From Mangifera indica (lineage: Eukaryota; Streptophyta; Magnoliopsida; Sapindales; Anacardiaceae): a DNA stretch of 64,000 nucleotides. Made by a program: the position numbers and the translations under genes. Positions 1 through 38,221 of this stretch are shown here, piece after piece (positions within the stretch are counted from its first letter, which is position 1; every line of letters begins with the position of its first letter). The notes beneath the pieces are model-generated. The model saw only the letters and a list, made by a program, of their open reading frames with translations, was not told where the DNA came from and did no database searches. Location: NCBI RefSeq assembly GCF_011075055.1, contig NC_058143.1, positions 7,083,057 to 7,147,056 on the forward strand, in the 5' to 3' direction.

Positions 1-1231
1 CGAATCTCTGTATACCATGGTAGACCCTCCTCAATCGGTGATGGACAAAATGGGAATGTGACATCATCCTATTCATGAAGATATATAACTCAAAATAATT
101 GTAACATTCAATGAATCAATCAACTAACTAATTAACGATTACATACCGAGCCACCAGTGAAAATAGTACCCATATGACTCCAACTAGGGACGTCCCGCGT
201 ACGCCACCTAAACATCCATGAAGACGTATGGATATCAATCATACCAACTCAACCATACAAGGTGTCCAACGTCTCATATATACAATACTTCAATACAACC
301 ATTAGTGATTTAAAAAACCGAATATCAAATTCGAAAACTATACCTCAAAAAACCCTAAAACAGGAAAAACGGATATAAAATTCGAAAACTACATTTAAAA
401 AAACCGTAGATGTGAAAAATATCTATTATATCACGTCTAATATTTATACCATGCCCCTTCAGCAATTTTCTATTCTCTAACAACCCCTGCACTGTAAAAA
501 AAGGCCAATTTCCCCCTAACCCACGGTTTTCATGGCATCAGCCCACTGTTTCATGTAAAATTTCCCTAAGGCCCCCCGTGGACTACCCCTTACCCCCGGT
601 CCCTAGATGTTTGAAAAAGGCTTTTTCCCCCTAACCAACGATTGATCTCTCCTACCCATCGGAGAACTTATTCGGTCTGTGGGTTCCACTATTCTCACGG
701 ACCGAGCGTTGAACTCTTCAAACCCATTTTTCGACCAAAAAATTATCGTTTCAGCCTCCAATTTCAACACAAATCAAATCTACATAGCCTATAACACAAA
801 ACCCCTCAAGAAATTCAACGAAAATAACCAAGAATCAAAACATTTTATGCATTGTTCAAAATTGAAACCCTAAAGTTTTAAACCGCAAAATCTCCCTCAA
901 ATTTCAATAATATGACTAATAACTTGATTCAAACAAAAGTAGGAAAGATGCACTAACCTTCTTTGTTATTTTCAGTCATCAAAAAACATGAAAATCAACG
1001 GAAATCTCTTCGCCTGTGGAACGCCCATGGGATGACCGTGGCAACTAAAGATTTCTTTGAATTTACATAATAGAACCATGGAAAAATAACGTGGGAAATA
1101 AGAAAATTTCTTGGTTTATATATAGGGGCAGTTTGGTCATTTCACAAAAAATTGTTATTTTTGCTTAAACCTTATTGTTTTGGATAATTTTGCTTAGACC
1201 CCTTAATTTTGGTCATTTAATATAATTTCCC
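1..1231 (-). mobile_element. Terminal part of a KI-MULE/CUMULE-type Mutator-like element (partial, runs off the window)
   Basis: Read on the minus strand from about 1231 downward, the segment opens with GGGAAATTATATTAAAT and continues through a leader that aligns by eye with the leader starting at 61243 and, more loosely, with the right end of the complete element at 29429-38156. Shared blocks include the 'tatataaaccaagaa' stretch, a 'cccacg' block and a 'gtagattt..atttgtgttgaaatt' block. In the complete element this end lies next to the Ulp1/DUF1985 gene. No intact coding frame was recognised in the 1.2 kb visible here. The inner end is outside the window, so the target duplication cannot be checked. 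Confidence 0.6.
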
Positions 1232-1557
1232 TACTTTTTCACTCAAAATATATTAAATCTGAGTCCACTCATTATAATTTGATCTTATTCATTTCCTATA
1301 AATTGTCAATTGACAGTTGAAGACAGTTAAAGGAGAGTTAGGCAAACAGCTGGAGGCAGTTGGACATATTTAAATGTCTCAAAAACTACCACAGATATAA
1401 TATGCACATTCTGCCTTATTCTATATTATTCCTTCACCTCCCTAAATATGCAAACAGAAGAAAAGAATCTTCCCAATATCAAATGCACAAAAACTCCTCT
1501 TTTCACAAAATTTGGAAACAAGGTACAAAAGCAAATCATGTTGTGGAAATAATTAGG
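1232..1557. other. AT-rich intergenic spacer, nothing recognised
   Basis: No coding frame with family resemblance, no RNA gene and no terminal repeat was seen. Confidence 0.5.
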
Positions 1558-2030
1558 CCAAAGGACTATTTCCCACCCAAACTATGCTCAATTCTCAAAA
1601 TTCCCTCCATTAACTTTGAAAATCTCATTTACCCACCTACGAGTTGTTAAACTTAACTGAGTCTATTGGTTATATCATTTTTCCCCTCAAACCCTAAAAA
1701 CTAACACTTTCTCCCCAACTCAAGTTTTCAAAAACTATATTTTCCCCCTAAGGTTTCCAAACTTCAGATCCAATTTTTTTAGCGACAACCGATGATCTCC
1801 AAGCACCTACTCTCCCTCTATGATGGCCCTTCCTTCCGATCGTACACTTCTGACGCTGTATGGCATCATCGTCGATGAAGACGACGCGTCTTCATTGACG
1901 ACGACGCCTGGGAGGGAAAGACGATGCACTATAGGAAAGAGGAGATGTCGGGGAGGAAAAGACATTACATGGAGATAGTCGGTCGTTGCCAAAAAATTCA
2001 TATTCTCTCCCACTGCCAAATTTGCATAGT
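1558..2030. mobile_element. Truncated MULE-type MITE (CAAAGGACTATTTCCC family)
   Basis: The left end (GGCCAAAGGACTATTTCCCA) matches the terminal inverted repeats of the family members at 38222, 39234, 58452 and 61656. The inside shows the same order of blocks: 'aaaattccctccattaactttgaaaatctc', then a 'cccctcaaaccctaaaaactaa' block, then a CpG- and GACGA-rich core near 1850-1930. The opposite inverted repeat (ending AATAGTCCTTTGGCC) is absent in the next 600 bases, so this copy is truncated and its right boundary is approximate. Confidence 0.55.
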
Positions 2031-4443
2031 TTGCGTTACCAATAAAGTTTGGCTTGTTGGTAACACATTAATTTAAATATTTAAAAGGGTTTTTTATTTA
2101 AAGGAAACAAAATTTTGCCCTTCTATGAACACTAGAGTAAAACATTTTTTAATTGTTTTTTATTTCATTTCTTATTTTATTTAGTTATCTATAAATTTTG
2201 TTTAGTATTTCATTTCTTATTTTATTTTATTTAGGCAAAATTTTGTTTAAATTCAGATGTTTGTTTGTTTAGTATTTTTTATCCCAAAATAACCCTATAG
2301 AAAGTGAAAATCAATTGGATGAAAGGTTTTATCTTCTAAATCAATTAAAAAGACATTAGATTTCAATTTAACCCTAAAAGAAGTTTTTTAAAGTAATTAT
2401 TTCATAATGAAATTTTATTTTTTCACTCGAAATATTGTGTTTACAATAATAAGTATGGCAACCAACAAAAAAGCCAAGCCAAAAAAGTTAAAAGCTTAAA
2501 AGAGATAAAAATATACTTGGTTGGGGGTCGGGCCAATCTGAGCCCCCTATTTTGGCATGGATGGTGGGCTGAGCGGGTCATGCTTACTTGACATTGTGCA
2601 CAACAAAAAAAATAAAAAAAATTATAAACATTGGGTAAGGAGTCATAGCAGCGACTCCTTGCCAACCTATCAATAGGGACAACCCAAAAGCTACTGTGAC
2701 TTTTGTAAAAACTCTTCTCAGTTTTTTGAATGCTTATGTGTACCCCAACCTAAATTTTACAAAATCGCATAACATCTCATTCTCAAATTTCTTCAACTTT
2801 CTCAATCTCAATTTCAAAATTTCTGTATCAACATTCAAGTGTTAACCTCTCTCAATCAATTTTCATTTTTGTCATACTAATTTGTTTCCATTTCTTTCTA
2901 AAATTTTTTCAATTATTATCGTTAATTTATTCATTCAAAATAGATCTTAGATCAAATTAGTTTAATCATTTCGATTATTTTGATAATGAAAAAACTCATT
3001 ATATTAAGAAGAGCCTTGGACCAAGTAGAAGAAACCATCATAATAAATTGGTTTGACATGCAGTGTACAAACATTGCACTACATTTCAACTTGTGTAAGT
3101 TTTGGGGGAATTGACATCTTCGTCGACATATAAATGATTATTGCAACAAACACCACGACACTGAGAGGACAGCAACAAATTGTCTTTATAAGATCATGAT
3201 AAGTTTAAGATCTTTTTCAGGCTATCCAACCAGTTTTGTCCTCAGAAAAATATCAAACTTCATGTATGGTGAACAAAAAATACATGATTATATGATTATG
3301 TACGATGTCGCTTCTGATCAACCATTGTTTTATGTCAAAAATACAATATTAAAATGAATAATACAAAATAATGTCCAACTTACATTTAAAAGAATTTTTA
3401 CATCTCTATTAATATTAGACAGTTAGAAATTATAAATTTTGAACTAATGAAATTATAAATAACAAAAGAATTAACCGATTTTGAGAGTGTTATATTTGTG
3501 ACTTCATATTTATGGATATCTAATAATTAGGAGTTATAATATATTTTGCAACTGTCCGGTGTATTAATTTTAATTAACAATTGCACAAAAAAGTTATTGC
3601 ATTTAAAATTTTAAAATATCTTTACTCTGGTGTCACCATTTATGAAACATTAACCAACATTTTTAATGAATATAAAGTTAATAAATCTATTTTTCAATTA
3701 TATTTTATAATGCAAAATATAATGATAAATTTGTTGACTTGATGCGAAACATTTAAATTTACTATTTGAAGGAAAATTATTTTATGTTAAATGTACATGC
3801 CACTTAATAAATTTAATTGCACAAATGGTATAAGTTTGGCAAAAAGAATAAGTCCACACCAAAAAGAGACGAATCATCACCACTACAAGACATAGAAACG
3901 CAGCACTTAATTGAATCTCAAGGGAAGAGATACAGGGTAAAGATAATCAGTACATTAGTACACCTAATTTAAAAATCACAATTTTTTTTTTCAAAAAATA
4001 AATCAATTAATAATTTGTGAAATTGAACTTTAGAAGTTTGACTCGAGCAGCTCAGCGGGCTAGACAACAACAATTTGTGGCTTTAGTGTAGTCATTAAAG
4101 CTGCACAAGATTCTTCAAAATAATACAAATTTCTAATCTTAAAACACAGAAATCTAATTAAACAAGGTATGAAATACTGTTTAAAGAGGTTTTTTTCATA
4201 GGAAAGAATACAAGTCAATGGGGATACTAAACTAATCAATTTCCCTAAAATGTTCCTTAAGAGTCCCGGAATAAAATTTGTTCTTAATTAAGTTTACACC
4301 AATTGCTTTACATAAATAAAGTTTGCACCAGAATGAATGAACCATAAGAACAAGTCATAAGTTTCAGAATTTTTGTTTATAAAATCAACTGCACACTCAA
4401 AACAATTTTAAGATCAAATACAAAGGTGAATAAGTAAAACCTC
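2031..4443. other. Intergenic region including the TOP3B 3' flank; nothing recognised
   Basis: AT-rich DNA with no frame resembling a known protein. A short GC-richer patch at 2521-2660 produces a small open frame without family resemblance. The last few hundred bases before 4444 must include the TOP3B 3' UTR, which is transcribed leftward; no clear poly(A) signal was pinned down. Confidence 0.45.
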
Positions 4444-29032
<24,589 letters not shown>

Positions 29033-29428
29033 AGCTTCAATTCGATTTTTAGTTTCTGCTAAGATACAGAGAACGCCGACGCTTGTGCTAGCGCGAAATT
29101 TAGCTAGTTCCCGAGTTTAGGAAGAAACTTGTGTTTTAGTAGAAAGAACTTAATTTTTTAGGTCAAAATTAATTTGACCATTTTACTAATTTTCTTTTAA
29201 ATAAACTCACAACCAGGTGTTAAGAATCGGAATGGATTATGAATTATTTTGAGGTTTGATTCTAATGAAATTATTTTGATGGGTTTATTTAACCGAATTT
29301 TTAATTTTATATAAAAATCAAAATAAATTTGGTTTGATTAAATATTTTTTATACACTAAAATTAAATCTATGTATAATTAGGCATATCACAAATTACACA
29401 CATAGCATAACAACGTACATAAAATTAA
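29033..29428. other. TOP3B upstream region between start codon and KI-MULE
   Basis: This contains what is left of the native TOP3B leader and proximal promoter, including the E2F-type site at 29091-29098, and the left target-duplication copy TAAAATTAA at 29420-29428. Any regulatory sequence originally further upstream is now 8.7 kb away, beyond 38165. Confidence 0.5.
29091..29098 (-). promoter_or_regulatory. E2F-type site TTTCGCGC upstream of TOP3B
   Basis: Read on the minus strand, TTTCGCGC lies 59-66 bp upstream of the TOP3B start codon. It fits the plant E2F/DP consensus TTTSSCGC, typical of S-phase genes, which suits a topoisomerase. Binding is inferred; it may lie in the 5' UTR rather than the promoter. 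Confidence 0.4.
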
Positions 29429-30252
29429 GAGAAATTAAAATAATTATCCCTTTTTTTGGGGTAATAAAAAATTTACCCCAATTGTTGGGGTTTAAAAAAA
29501 TATCCTTATATTAAAGTATTTAAACGAAAATATCTCAAATATTCCCTTAAATATCAAAACTACCCTTCTTAATTAAATTATTATTTTTTTAAAGGGTAAT
29601 AAACAAATTTACCCCTAATGTTGGGGTTTAAATAAAAATACCCTTAATTTAAAGTGTTTAAACAAAAATGTCCCAAAATAATACCAAAACTATACTTCAT
29701 TTATTTCTATATAAACCACATATCTTCGTTCATTTTTAACATATTTGAGAGAGATTTCTAAAAAGAGAAAAGAAGTTCGTGTTCAAAATTTTTAGTGAGA
29801 AGAGAAAAGTTTGTCATTTCGAGGTATTTATCTCTACTACTACTTCAATCGTTATTATTTTATAATAAATTATAGTTGTGTATAATAAGTAAAATAATAA
29901 AAATTACATAGGCTATATTGTAAATATTATAGTAGTATAGGATAAAATGATATTTGATAATAAAAGGTGTTAGAGGATAGTTTTGAATAGATAATATTAG
30001 AAAGTAAAATAATATTTTACAATGAAGGGTGTTAGAGATATGTTAGATAATATTTAGAAAAACATGATATTATACAATATAAAGGTAAAGTGATATTTCC
30101 ACAAATTATTATAACATTAATCAAAATATTTAAATAGTCACAATATATAATTGAATTATGGAATAGGTATAATTGTGTAATAGGCATCTGTAAATAGTAT
30201 TTTTAGTCATATTATTTATGTTGTTATATATTTTATTGTAAGATTAATCTAA

Positions 30253-32863
30253 ATGGCTGGATATGCTTCAATTCGATATGAGGAGAAATGGATAAAAAAG
30301 GGTGACAATATTATGAAATATGTTGGAGGTAATAGGAAATTGATTAAAATTCCAGAACACACATCATTCGAAGAATTAATCAAAATAGTGAGCGACAAGT
30401 GTAATATAGATCGAAGGATATTTAACATTCGGTTAAGCATGAAACCAAAGCATCTTGACAACGGCATTCCTGTAGAAATTTCGAATGATGAAGATGTTGA
30501 GGTTTTTAACGGTCTATCTAACCTCTTCAAAGAATGTGTTTCAGTTTTTGGTATAACTACAGTTAATGATGATAGTTCTGAGGCTCAACAAGCAGATGAA
30601 GATTTACAAGGTGGTGAACCGAGTAATTATCCAGAAAATCAAACTATTGGTGTAGAAGAGATTCAAAATATCGATATCAATCTGAAACAAGAATTTTTAG
30701 AGGAAGATTTTGCGTATATAAATGAAGTTGATGTTGATGCATTATATCATGCAGAAGAATTTCTTAATGGCTATGAAGAAACTTTTCCAAAGTGGAGTGA
30801 ATTTGACGGAAGGTTATACATGATATTCCAATCGAGGAATCGGAGGTTGAAGAGAAGACCTACATTAATAAAGATATTGAAGGTATAAGTAGTTTTTCGA
30901 AAACAAATCCTACGGTGGGAATGTTTGTACTGATACATTTCATTGGTTACCACCTTTTCCTAATCAATCATCTACATCCAGAAGCTCAAAAGTATCGATC
31001 GATAGTGATTCTACAAAATTTGGTACATTATTTCCAAGTAAACAACATGTTATTGATGTGAAATATCAAGACGCATTTCGGAGGGGATATCAATTTTTGA
31101 TGAACAAATCAGATACGCGTAAATGGGTGGTTAAATGTTGTAACGAAGAATGTAAATAGTGTGCATAGGCAGTTGGGGTGGGAGAAAGTGATAGTTTTGA
31201 ATTACGTCGTTTGGATAGCCATCACACATGTTGTAAAGATCAGATATTACCTCATCATAGGCAAGCAGTTGCCCGAGCTTTAGGACAAATTTTGAGAACC
31301 AAATTCATATTAGTTGATTGTGTTTATCGACCAAAGGAGATCATTGCTAATATCACTGACCGATAAAAAATTGATATCTCATATGCACAAGCATGACGGA
31401 CGAGAAATTGGGCACTTCAATCATTGAGAGGGACACCAGAAGAGTCGTTTATGTTGCTGCCAGAGTATTACTTCAATTTAGTACGTTGTAATCTGGGAAC
31501 TGTGACACATGCACTAACGGATGAGAAGAATCGATTTAAATACTTTTACATGGCATTCGATTGCAGTATTCGTGCATTCCACAACCTATTCGATCAGTTA
31601 TTTGTATTGATGCTACCTTTTTAAAGAGTAGATATTTGGGTCAACTATTTATTATTGTTGCATTGGATGAGAATAATTAGATATATCTACTTGCTTTTAG
31701 GATTGGTCCCAAGGAAGATCATGACACATGGTGTTGGTTTTTAACAAAGCTGAGGGATTGTATTGGTGAGGTACCTCATTTAGCCATTATTTCATATTGA
31801 TATATCAGTATATTTTTTACGATGGCTGAAATATTCCTTAGTGTGCACCACGATTATTATTGTCATCACCTTCATTGTAACACGCGGTCCAAGTACAAAA
31901 AGAATGCCAAAGTCGCATAGATGTATTGGAAAGCAGCTAAGACGTACATAGAGTATGAATTCTAACAAGTAATGAAGTCATTGGCCCATATGTACCCTGA
32001 TGCAACTGCATACCTGTGTGAGGTGGGTTTCGATCGATGGGCACGGGCATATTTTCCAAGGCATAGGTACAATATAATGACTACCAATATTGTTGAGTTG
32101 TTTAATGCCTTGATCAGACAAACTCGACACTTACCTATTACGATGCTAATCGAGTTCATCAAAGATACATTGCAGTGATGGTTTTATGAAAGAAGAAATC
32201 ATGCCAGTAAATTCATATTCAATGTTATAATATGTAATAAATGTGTGTTAGTAAACTTAAACTTGATTACTCACTAGATATGTTTATATTTATATGATTT
32301 ACAGATGCTTGTACTAGCCCAGTCACACCTTGGGTTGAAGATAAGATCGTCAAATGTGCATGGAAGTCTTCAAACTTAGAGGTATGTCCTATAACATCTG
32401 AACGATACCAGGTCCTTAGTAGTGGCCAATATGATGCCCTGGTCGACCTGATGGAGCAGACATGTACCTATAAAAAATTTCAATTATCATAGATTCCCTA
32501 CATGCATGTTATTGTTGTAGCTAGATATATGAAGCTCACCACCTGCATTCAATGAGTGCATCCATACTACAACACAACTTTTTATTGTATAGTATAAACG
32601 GATGTAGTCAATCCATTAGGAGATCAATCAGAGTGGATTCATCCAGAGGAGGCAAGTGTTATCCACCCACTGTTTGTGCATCGTTATCGTATGGGTCGTC
32701 TAGCAAATCAAAACAGATGTCCTTCGCAAGAAGAGATTGTTGAACAACTTATCTGTAGTCGATGTCACAAACCTAGACATATAAGACAAAATTGCAAGAG
32801 TCCTATTCCAATACCTAATTTTGTACCATTAAGTTTAAGAAGAAAAAAGAAAGATGAAAAATA
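30253..32863 (+). pseudogene. mudrA-type MULE transposase, decayed
   Basis: The first open part (30253-30888, 211 codons) is the N-terminal region, with EIS.DEDVEVF. Next comes the MuDR DNA-binding region at about 31010-31160 (FPSKQHVIDVKYQDAFRRGY, then KWVVKCC), then RLDSHHTCC. The DDE transposase core follows near 31590-31760 (VICIDATFLKSRYLGQLF, GPKEDHDTWCWFL), and the conserved EVGFDRWARAYFP and TTNIVELFNALIRQTRHLPI blocks lie at 32010-32170. A CCHC knuckle (CSRCHKPRHIRQNC) closes it near 32757-32800. Numerous stops interrupt the frame, so no transposase can be made. Confidence 0.85.
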
Positions 32864-33197
32864 ATTGCAGTTATTAATTGTACTAGTTAATTTTAATATA
32901 GATGTTGTCTTTGTACTTGTTTTTGTAACTCTAATGTTTGTGATTGTTACATTGGGCAGTTTCTAATTATAAAATGTTATTTTTTTATATCGTTTTTTTT
33001 CATTATATTTGTCGCTTATGGTAACTATATAAAAAACAAATGCATATAAATGAATCAATATATAAATAAACATATATACATATGAATAAATAAACATATA
33101 TACAAATACAAATAACATATAATATAATCGTCAATCAATATCCTGAAAAAATAGTTACGTGTCTAACCATGTGCGCAGGCGTACCGAGTCCTCCCCC

Positions 33198-36100
33198 TCA
33201 AAAGATAACTATCAGTGAAGTGCTAAACACTGATTTATCGTAACATGAACACACCACAGTTACTTGATAGGGGTCCCTGTTGTGGTATATCCACCACCCT
33301 ATGCAATGCAAATGGATTGTCCCATGGACTTCAACCCTATGAGACCAAAATGATGTCGCAGCTAGCAAACGTGATATCATCGACATATATCTTAATATCT
33401 TTCGCCTAAATAGCTTTGGGTCAGCAGTGAAACTCTGTAAGGAGTCGTAACCTGTAATCTTCCACTCTTTCAAATCCAACACCCCTGCTACCCAATGCAC
33501 ATTATCGAAGTTTATTGGGATATAAACCTACACACATTGATATAATACATACATTAGATCTTAATTCAATATTCTTCGAAAGGTACTTGAGATTTGAATA
33601 CTAACCTCATTAATCACACCCTAGGGTTGCAAATGCAACTCAAGTGGATAATATGCATCCACTATGTGTGTAAAGAGTAGAAAGAACTGGTAGTTATACT
33701 AATCTCTCATCTAGGCGGCATACTCATGAGGGATGTATCCAACAAAGCAACTCAAAACTATCGTCCAGTTTTGCCAAACATTCGTAGTATCATCATGTTG
33801 TCATCGACGTAATAATCCCAAAAATGAATCTATATGCTAAAAAAACAGGAAATATAACATTATCATGCCGTAGAACGATTATCTAAGTGAAAAACGAAAT
33901 TAATTTGTTAAAGTGAAGTCACCTCGTCAAATAACCATCCGAATGTGTCCATGAGTGTACCCCAAAACGCAATTTTGGTCTTTTCACCTATGTCGTATAC
34001 ATGACGTTTCTCGAACAGGTTCTACTTTACATACCATTTCTTGAAAATTTCCTCACGTTCGGTGCTCAATAACTACACAGGTGGTCTTGTCCGTTGGCTT
34101 CGTGGTTTCAAGGGATTCGTGTATGGGCTACGAATGAATAGGTCTTTTCTTGACAATCCTACTGCGAAGTGTGCGGAAATACTACACCAAAATAAATAAT
34201 ACGTCTGTTAAAATGAATAATAAATTATTTTAACCGAACTTATTAAATTTTTTGAAAATTTAAACTTTTTAATAACTTTTGTAACACTGGAGTCATAGCC
34301 GAAGAATCTACAAATGAAGTTATATCGACTACATTTTATTTCAACACCGGTTGCAGTCAAATATACGAATTCACTAAATAGGATAATAAATCATTTCATT
34401 TGTACTTATTAAATTTCTTGAAAATTCAATTACCTACTCCCGATCCTCATGTGCAAGAAGCTCAACAACATCACCGATGACCTCGTCATCTTAGGAGACA
34501 ATATTGATCACTAGTTTTCCTTTGCTTAGAGTGTTGAGATAGACCAAAAGAAGATCCTATCGTAACAGTAGAGCAAGGGTAAATAACTGTTGATATTAAC
34601 AAAAGTAACAATTAATAGTAGGTATTCCGACACTTCACCTCAACTTCCTCCTAAAGCAATACTGGAGCATCCTCATGTGGTGATCTATTGACATCGCCAA
34701 TATCCTATGACAACATTAACATTCCATATTAGTAAATCAAACTATTGAACAAAAAATAACAAAGTATACATTATACAATGTACGTACCTCTAATGTCGAA
34801 ACATACGTCATAATAGGATCTGCAATCAGTGCAACCGCAGAAACGTTAGACTGTTGTCACAATATCGATAGTAACAAGTTTAGAGAAAACCGAAAATCGA
34901 ATGTGTGAATGATATATAATATTGTATATCAATGTTATACTAACCAGAATCATCACAGAAGGTGTTGATTAAGAAACTCTGTGAGGTGATCCATCGTCAC
35001 CGACATCCTGTAACAGTATTAACAATTAATATTAATTAATCAAAAAGTTATATTTATTAGGACTGATAGATGTACAATCGATGGTGTACTGACATTTACT
35101 CAAGTCGTCGATGTTATCTCTAGATCTCTCATTGGTAGAGCCTTAGAATCGTTAGGCCTCTATGACAATGTCAATGAAAACTCGTTAACAAGTATTCAAT
35201 CAACGATCGATGAATTCGGATATAACATCTATAAAGGACGTTATAATTACCTAAACCATCATAAAAGGTGTCATCGAAAAGACTTCATGCGATGATATGT
35301 CATCGTTGATATTAAGAGTCAATATAAGATCTTCTTTTGATGGTCTCTCATCAAACAACTGACGTTGTAATAATTTCAATATTCATGAGTTAACAGAAGA
35401 TTAAAATTTATTTCAAAAGTATCATTCTTAATATACTCGAAGCAGTTAACACTCACATCAATAACAGGTGGAGATGAGAATGTCAGAACCCTTGTCGATA
35501 GTCTATCACTATCATCCCGAGAAAATTGTAACAATATATACAATTATTATAAGATTTATATGATTGCGTATATAAATAGATGAAATATCTAGTAAATTAT
35601 TAACTTTTTTATCTGTTAGACAGTATCTATATGGTGATGAGATCATCCATCCTCCATACGAATCATCGTATCCACTATACAACTCAGTCTATCCTCTATA
35701 AGAGTCATCCTACCCTTAATGCGACTAAACCTATCCTTCATTTTAGCCTCCAAACAGTGAGTTGATCTAAGATACGATTTTCCCATTGAGCCAATGCAAC
35801 ATCGAAGTAATGAATAAAAAAATCTAGTCCAGTGATAAAAGAATCATCTGATATATGCTCAATGGTAGGAGGCATAGGCACAAGATCCAGTGATATGTGC
35901 TCCTCGACAAAGGTCGTAACAAGGTCACTAATCAGACAAGGCTTGGTAAGAGAAAGCTGAACATGAGCGTCAATAGGAGAAGGAGCAACGATCAAAAAAC
36001 TAACATCAGGAAGACTCAATGATGCATCTCTTGAAGACGAAAAAAATCGACTATCCGACACCTTTGTGTATTGGACGATATCCTCATACTAGTCTATATA

Positions 36101-37097
36101 TCTCTCAACCAGAGATAAAACTATGGGAAAATTAACATCATCCTACAAAATATTTATTTTCAGTGCATTTTATTGTTATACCTTATACATATGTTAATGT
36201 TTAATAAATTAGTACTTACTGCATCTCCAATAAAGATAGTTGAGATATAATCCCATCCTGGAATGTTTTTCGTATGTCGTCTCAACATTCGTGTAGCTCT
36301 TACTATTGGTGACATATCCACCAATTGATATAACGAGTCCAACGTTATATCCAAAATTGCAATATCAACATAAATCGGTTATTGTATATATTTACAATCT
36401 TATTAAATTAATTTTATTTTAAACACAAATTTTTTGTTTAAATTAATAAATACCACAACTACCTAAAATGCTAATGGAAATCCCATGATGTCATACTGTT
36501 TAAGTTGGTTTTCCTTTTTCTTTTTCACGTCGGAATCTATAGAAATTCGAGAGATATTATCACATATAGAGCGATATGTCATCTGCCACACTTTTACTCC
36601 CTATGGGTATGCATTAAACTCATCAAGATGATCAGCTAATTGTAATATCTTCAAGGGAATTGTTTTTCTCAAATCACTTCCTAAAAACCCCATGTGAAGA
36701 TAAAACAACAAGGCTAATTTCACTGCATCAGTGTCGTCTTCCCCCCCTGGTCTCTGCTGGAAAACACGACTCAGATCAATATATGTAACTGACTTACACC
36801 AGTGAAAATATGTCTAGGGGATCCAATCAATGGCCTTCGATGAATATAGATGTCAATATATACCATATGACTAAATCGAAGGCCCGTCATAATAGCAAAC
36901 TCATGCTGACTAAATATGACATCCATATCATTAACTCGAAACCATAACTCTTCTTGTGAGGTCACCTTATTTATCGCTCGAAGGATGAAGGAATGTATTA
37001 GAATCTCACTGTTAATAATTTTTTTATCACGGCTCTCATATCTATATATCCACGTGTAGTAACTTGAGCCTTGAAGTGATTTTCGAAAGGAAATCAC
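33198..37097 (-). pseudogene. Ulp1-like protease/DUF1985 gene of the KI-MULE, decayed
   Basis: Reading leftward, the N-terminal part (37097-36771) is a DUF1985-type domain: EELWFRVNDMDVIFSQHEFA, then IMTGLRF. Further pieces lie at 36354-36160 and 36061-35738. The C-terminal piece (33500-33198) resembles the Ulp1/C48 cysteine-protease core. HWVAGVLDL holds the expected catalytic His and GYDSLQSF the Asp. I do not see a clear Asp-Cys-Gly block with the catalytic cysteine. Ulp1 enzymes remove SUMO; the role of the transposon version is not established. Several stops and probable introns lie between the pieces. Confidence 0.7.
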
Positions 37098-38221
37098 ATT
37101 TCATCCCTGCCTTTATCCCTACCTTCATCCCTTTTTCTCTTTTGTGCAGCTCCCTGTTTCAAAATTAAATTACGATTATATTAAATTTATATCAATTTTA
37201 TTATAAATTATTCAATCTATACATAGAGGCCTTATTTAAAAAAACAGAAATCAAATTAGAATTCTACACGTCAAAAAACCTTAAGATAGATAAATTTCAA
37301 TTTGCACCTCATATGAAAAATATCAAAAAAATCCTAAAATTTTATATAATCGCATTTTACCCCTGTAATTCCAACCACGCGGATTTGCCACCTTGATAAC
37401 TTTGGAAAAGCTCATTTTGCCCCCACCACATAAATTCGCATGTCAACTACACAAATTCACCTGTCAACCACACAAATTTGAGGGTTTGACCGTAATTTTG
37501 CGTGTCAACAAACTTTTCAAATTTATCTCTGCCTCACCACATGATGAAAACTCGCATTTTCACCCCCAACCACATGATATTGTGTAGTCCATGAAGTTTG
37601 AAAAATGCACAAAACAACCCCGTCTTTAACAAAACTAACCACATAAATTCGTGCAGTCACTACGCCATTCGCGTGGTGATTGTCGAATTCGTGTGGTTAC
37701 ATTTCACCTCCCAAACTTCGTTTTTCAAACTCTATTTCAACAACAATCAACTTTACATCTAATCTAACACAAAAGCCCTAAGAAGATTTATGAAAATCAC
37801 CAATAAATCAAGCATTTTTGTCAAAAAGTTTCAAATTGGAACCCTAACGCTAAACACCTAAATTTCACATCAAATTGCTCAAATTATAAACCGAAATGCA
37901 TAAAGAGATGACAAGGGTTGTTTTACTAACCTTTTTATCCATTTTCGTGGCCAGAAACATCACGAAAATTATCTGAGAAAATTGAAGTTGTCGAGTGCAT
38001 GAAAACGTGCATTTGAATTTTTTGTTTTCGTGTGTTTTGGCAGATATGCGCGTGGTTTTGTCGATTTTGATATGAGGGGCATTTTCGTTTAATTATTAAA
38101 TGCAGGGGCAATTTCGTTATGCCCCCTAATCTTTGGGGCAATTTAATTAATTTTCCTAAAATTAATCTAGAGTGCGTGCACGAAACAATATATATAGAGT
38201 TAAACTAGGTTATTATAATCC

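Larger units (their letters stand above)
29429..38156. mobile_element. KI-MULE/CUMULE-type Mutator-like element, full length but decayed
   Basis: 8728 bp, flanked by the perfect 9-bp duplication TAAAATTAA (29420-29428 and 38157-38165), the length expected for Mutator-like elements. Inverted ends GAGAAATTAAAATAATTATCCC-like on the left and GGAAAATTAATTAAATTGCC (reversed) on the right are related but diverged. The element carries a mudrA-type transposase gene on the plus strand and a Ulp1-like protease gene on the minus strand, converging. Both are broken by stops. Elements pairing mudrA with a Ulp1-like gene are known in plants as KI-MULEs or CUMULEs. Confidence 0.85.

Noticed and set aside
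2441..2665. A 74-codon minus-strand frame
   Set aside because: Low-complexity translation with no recognisable domain, in intergenic DNA.
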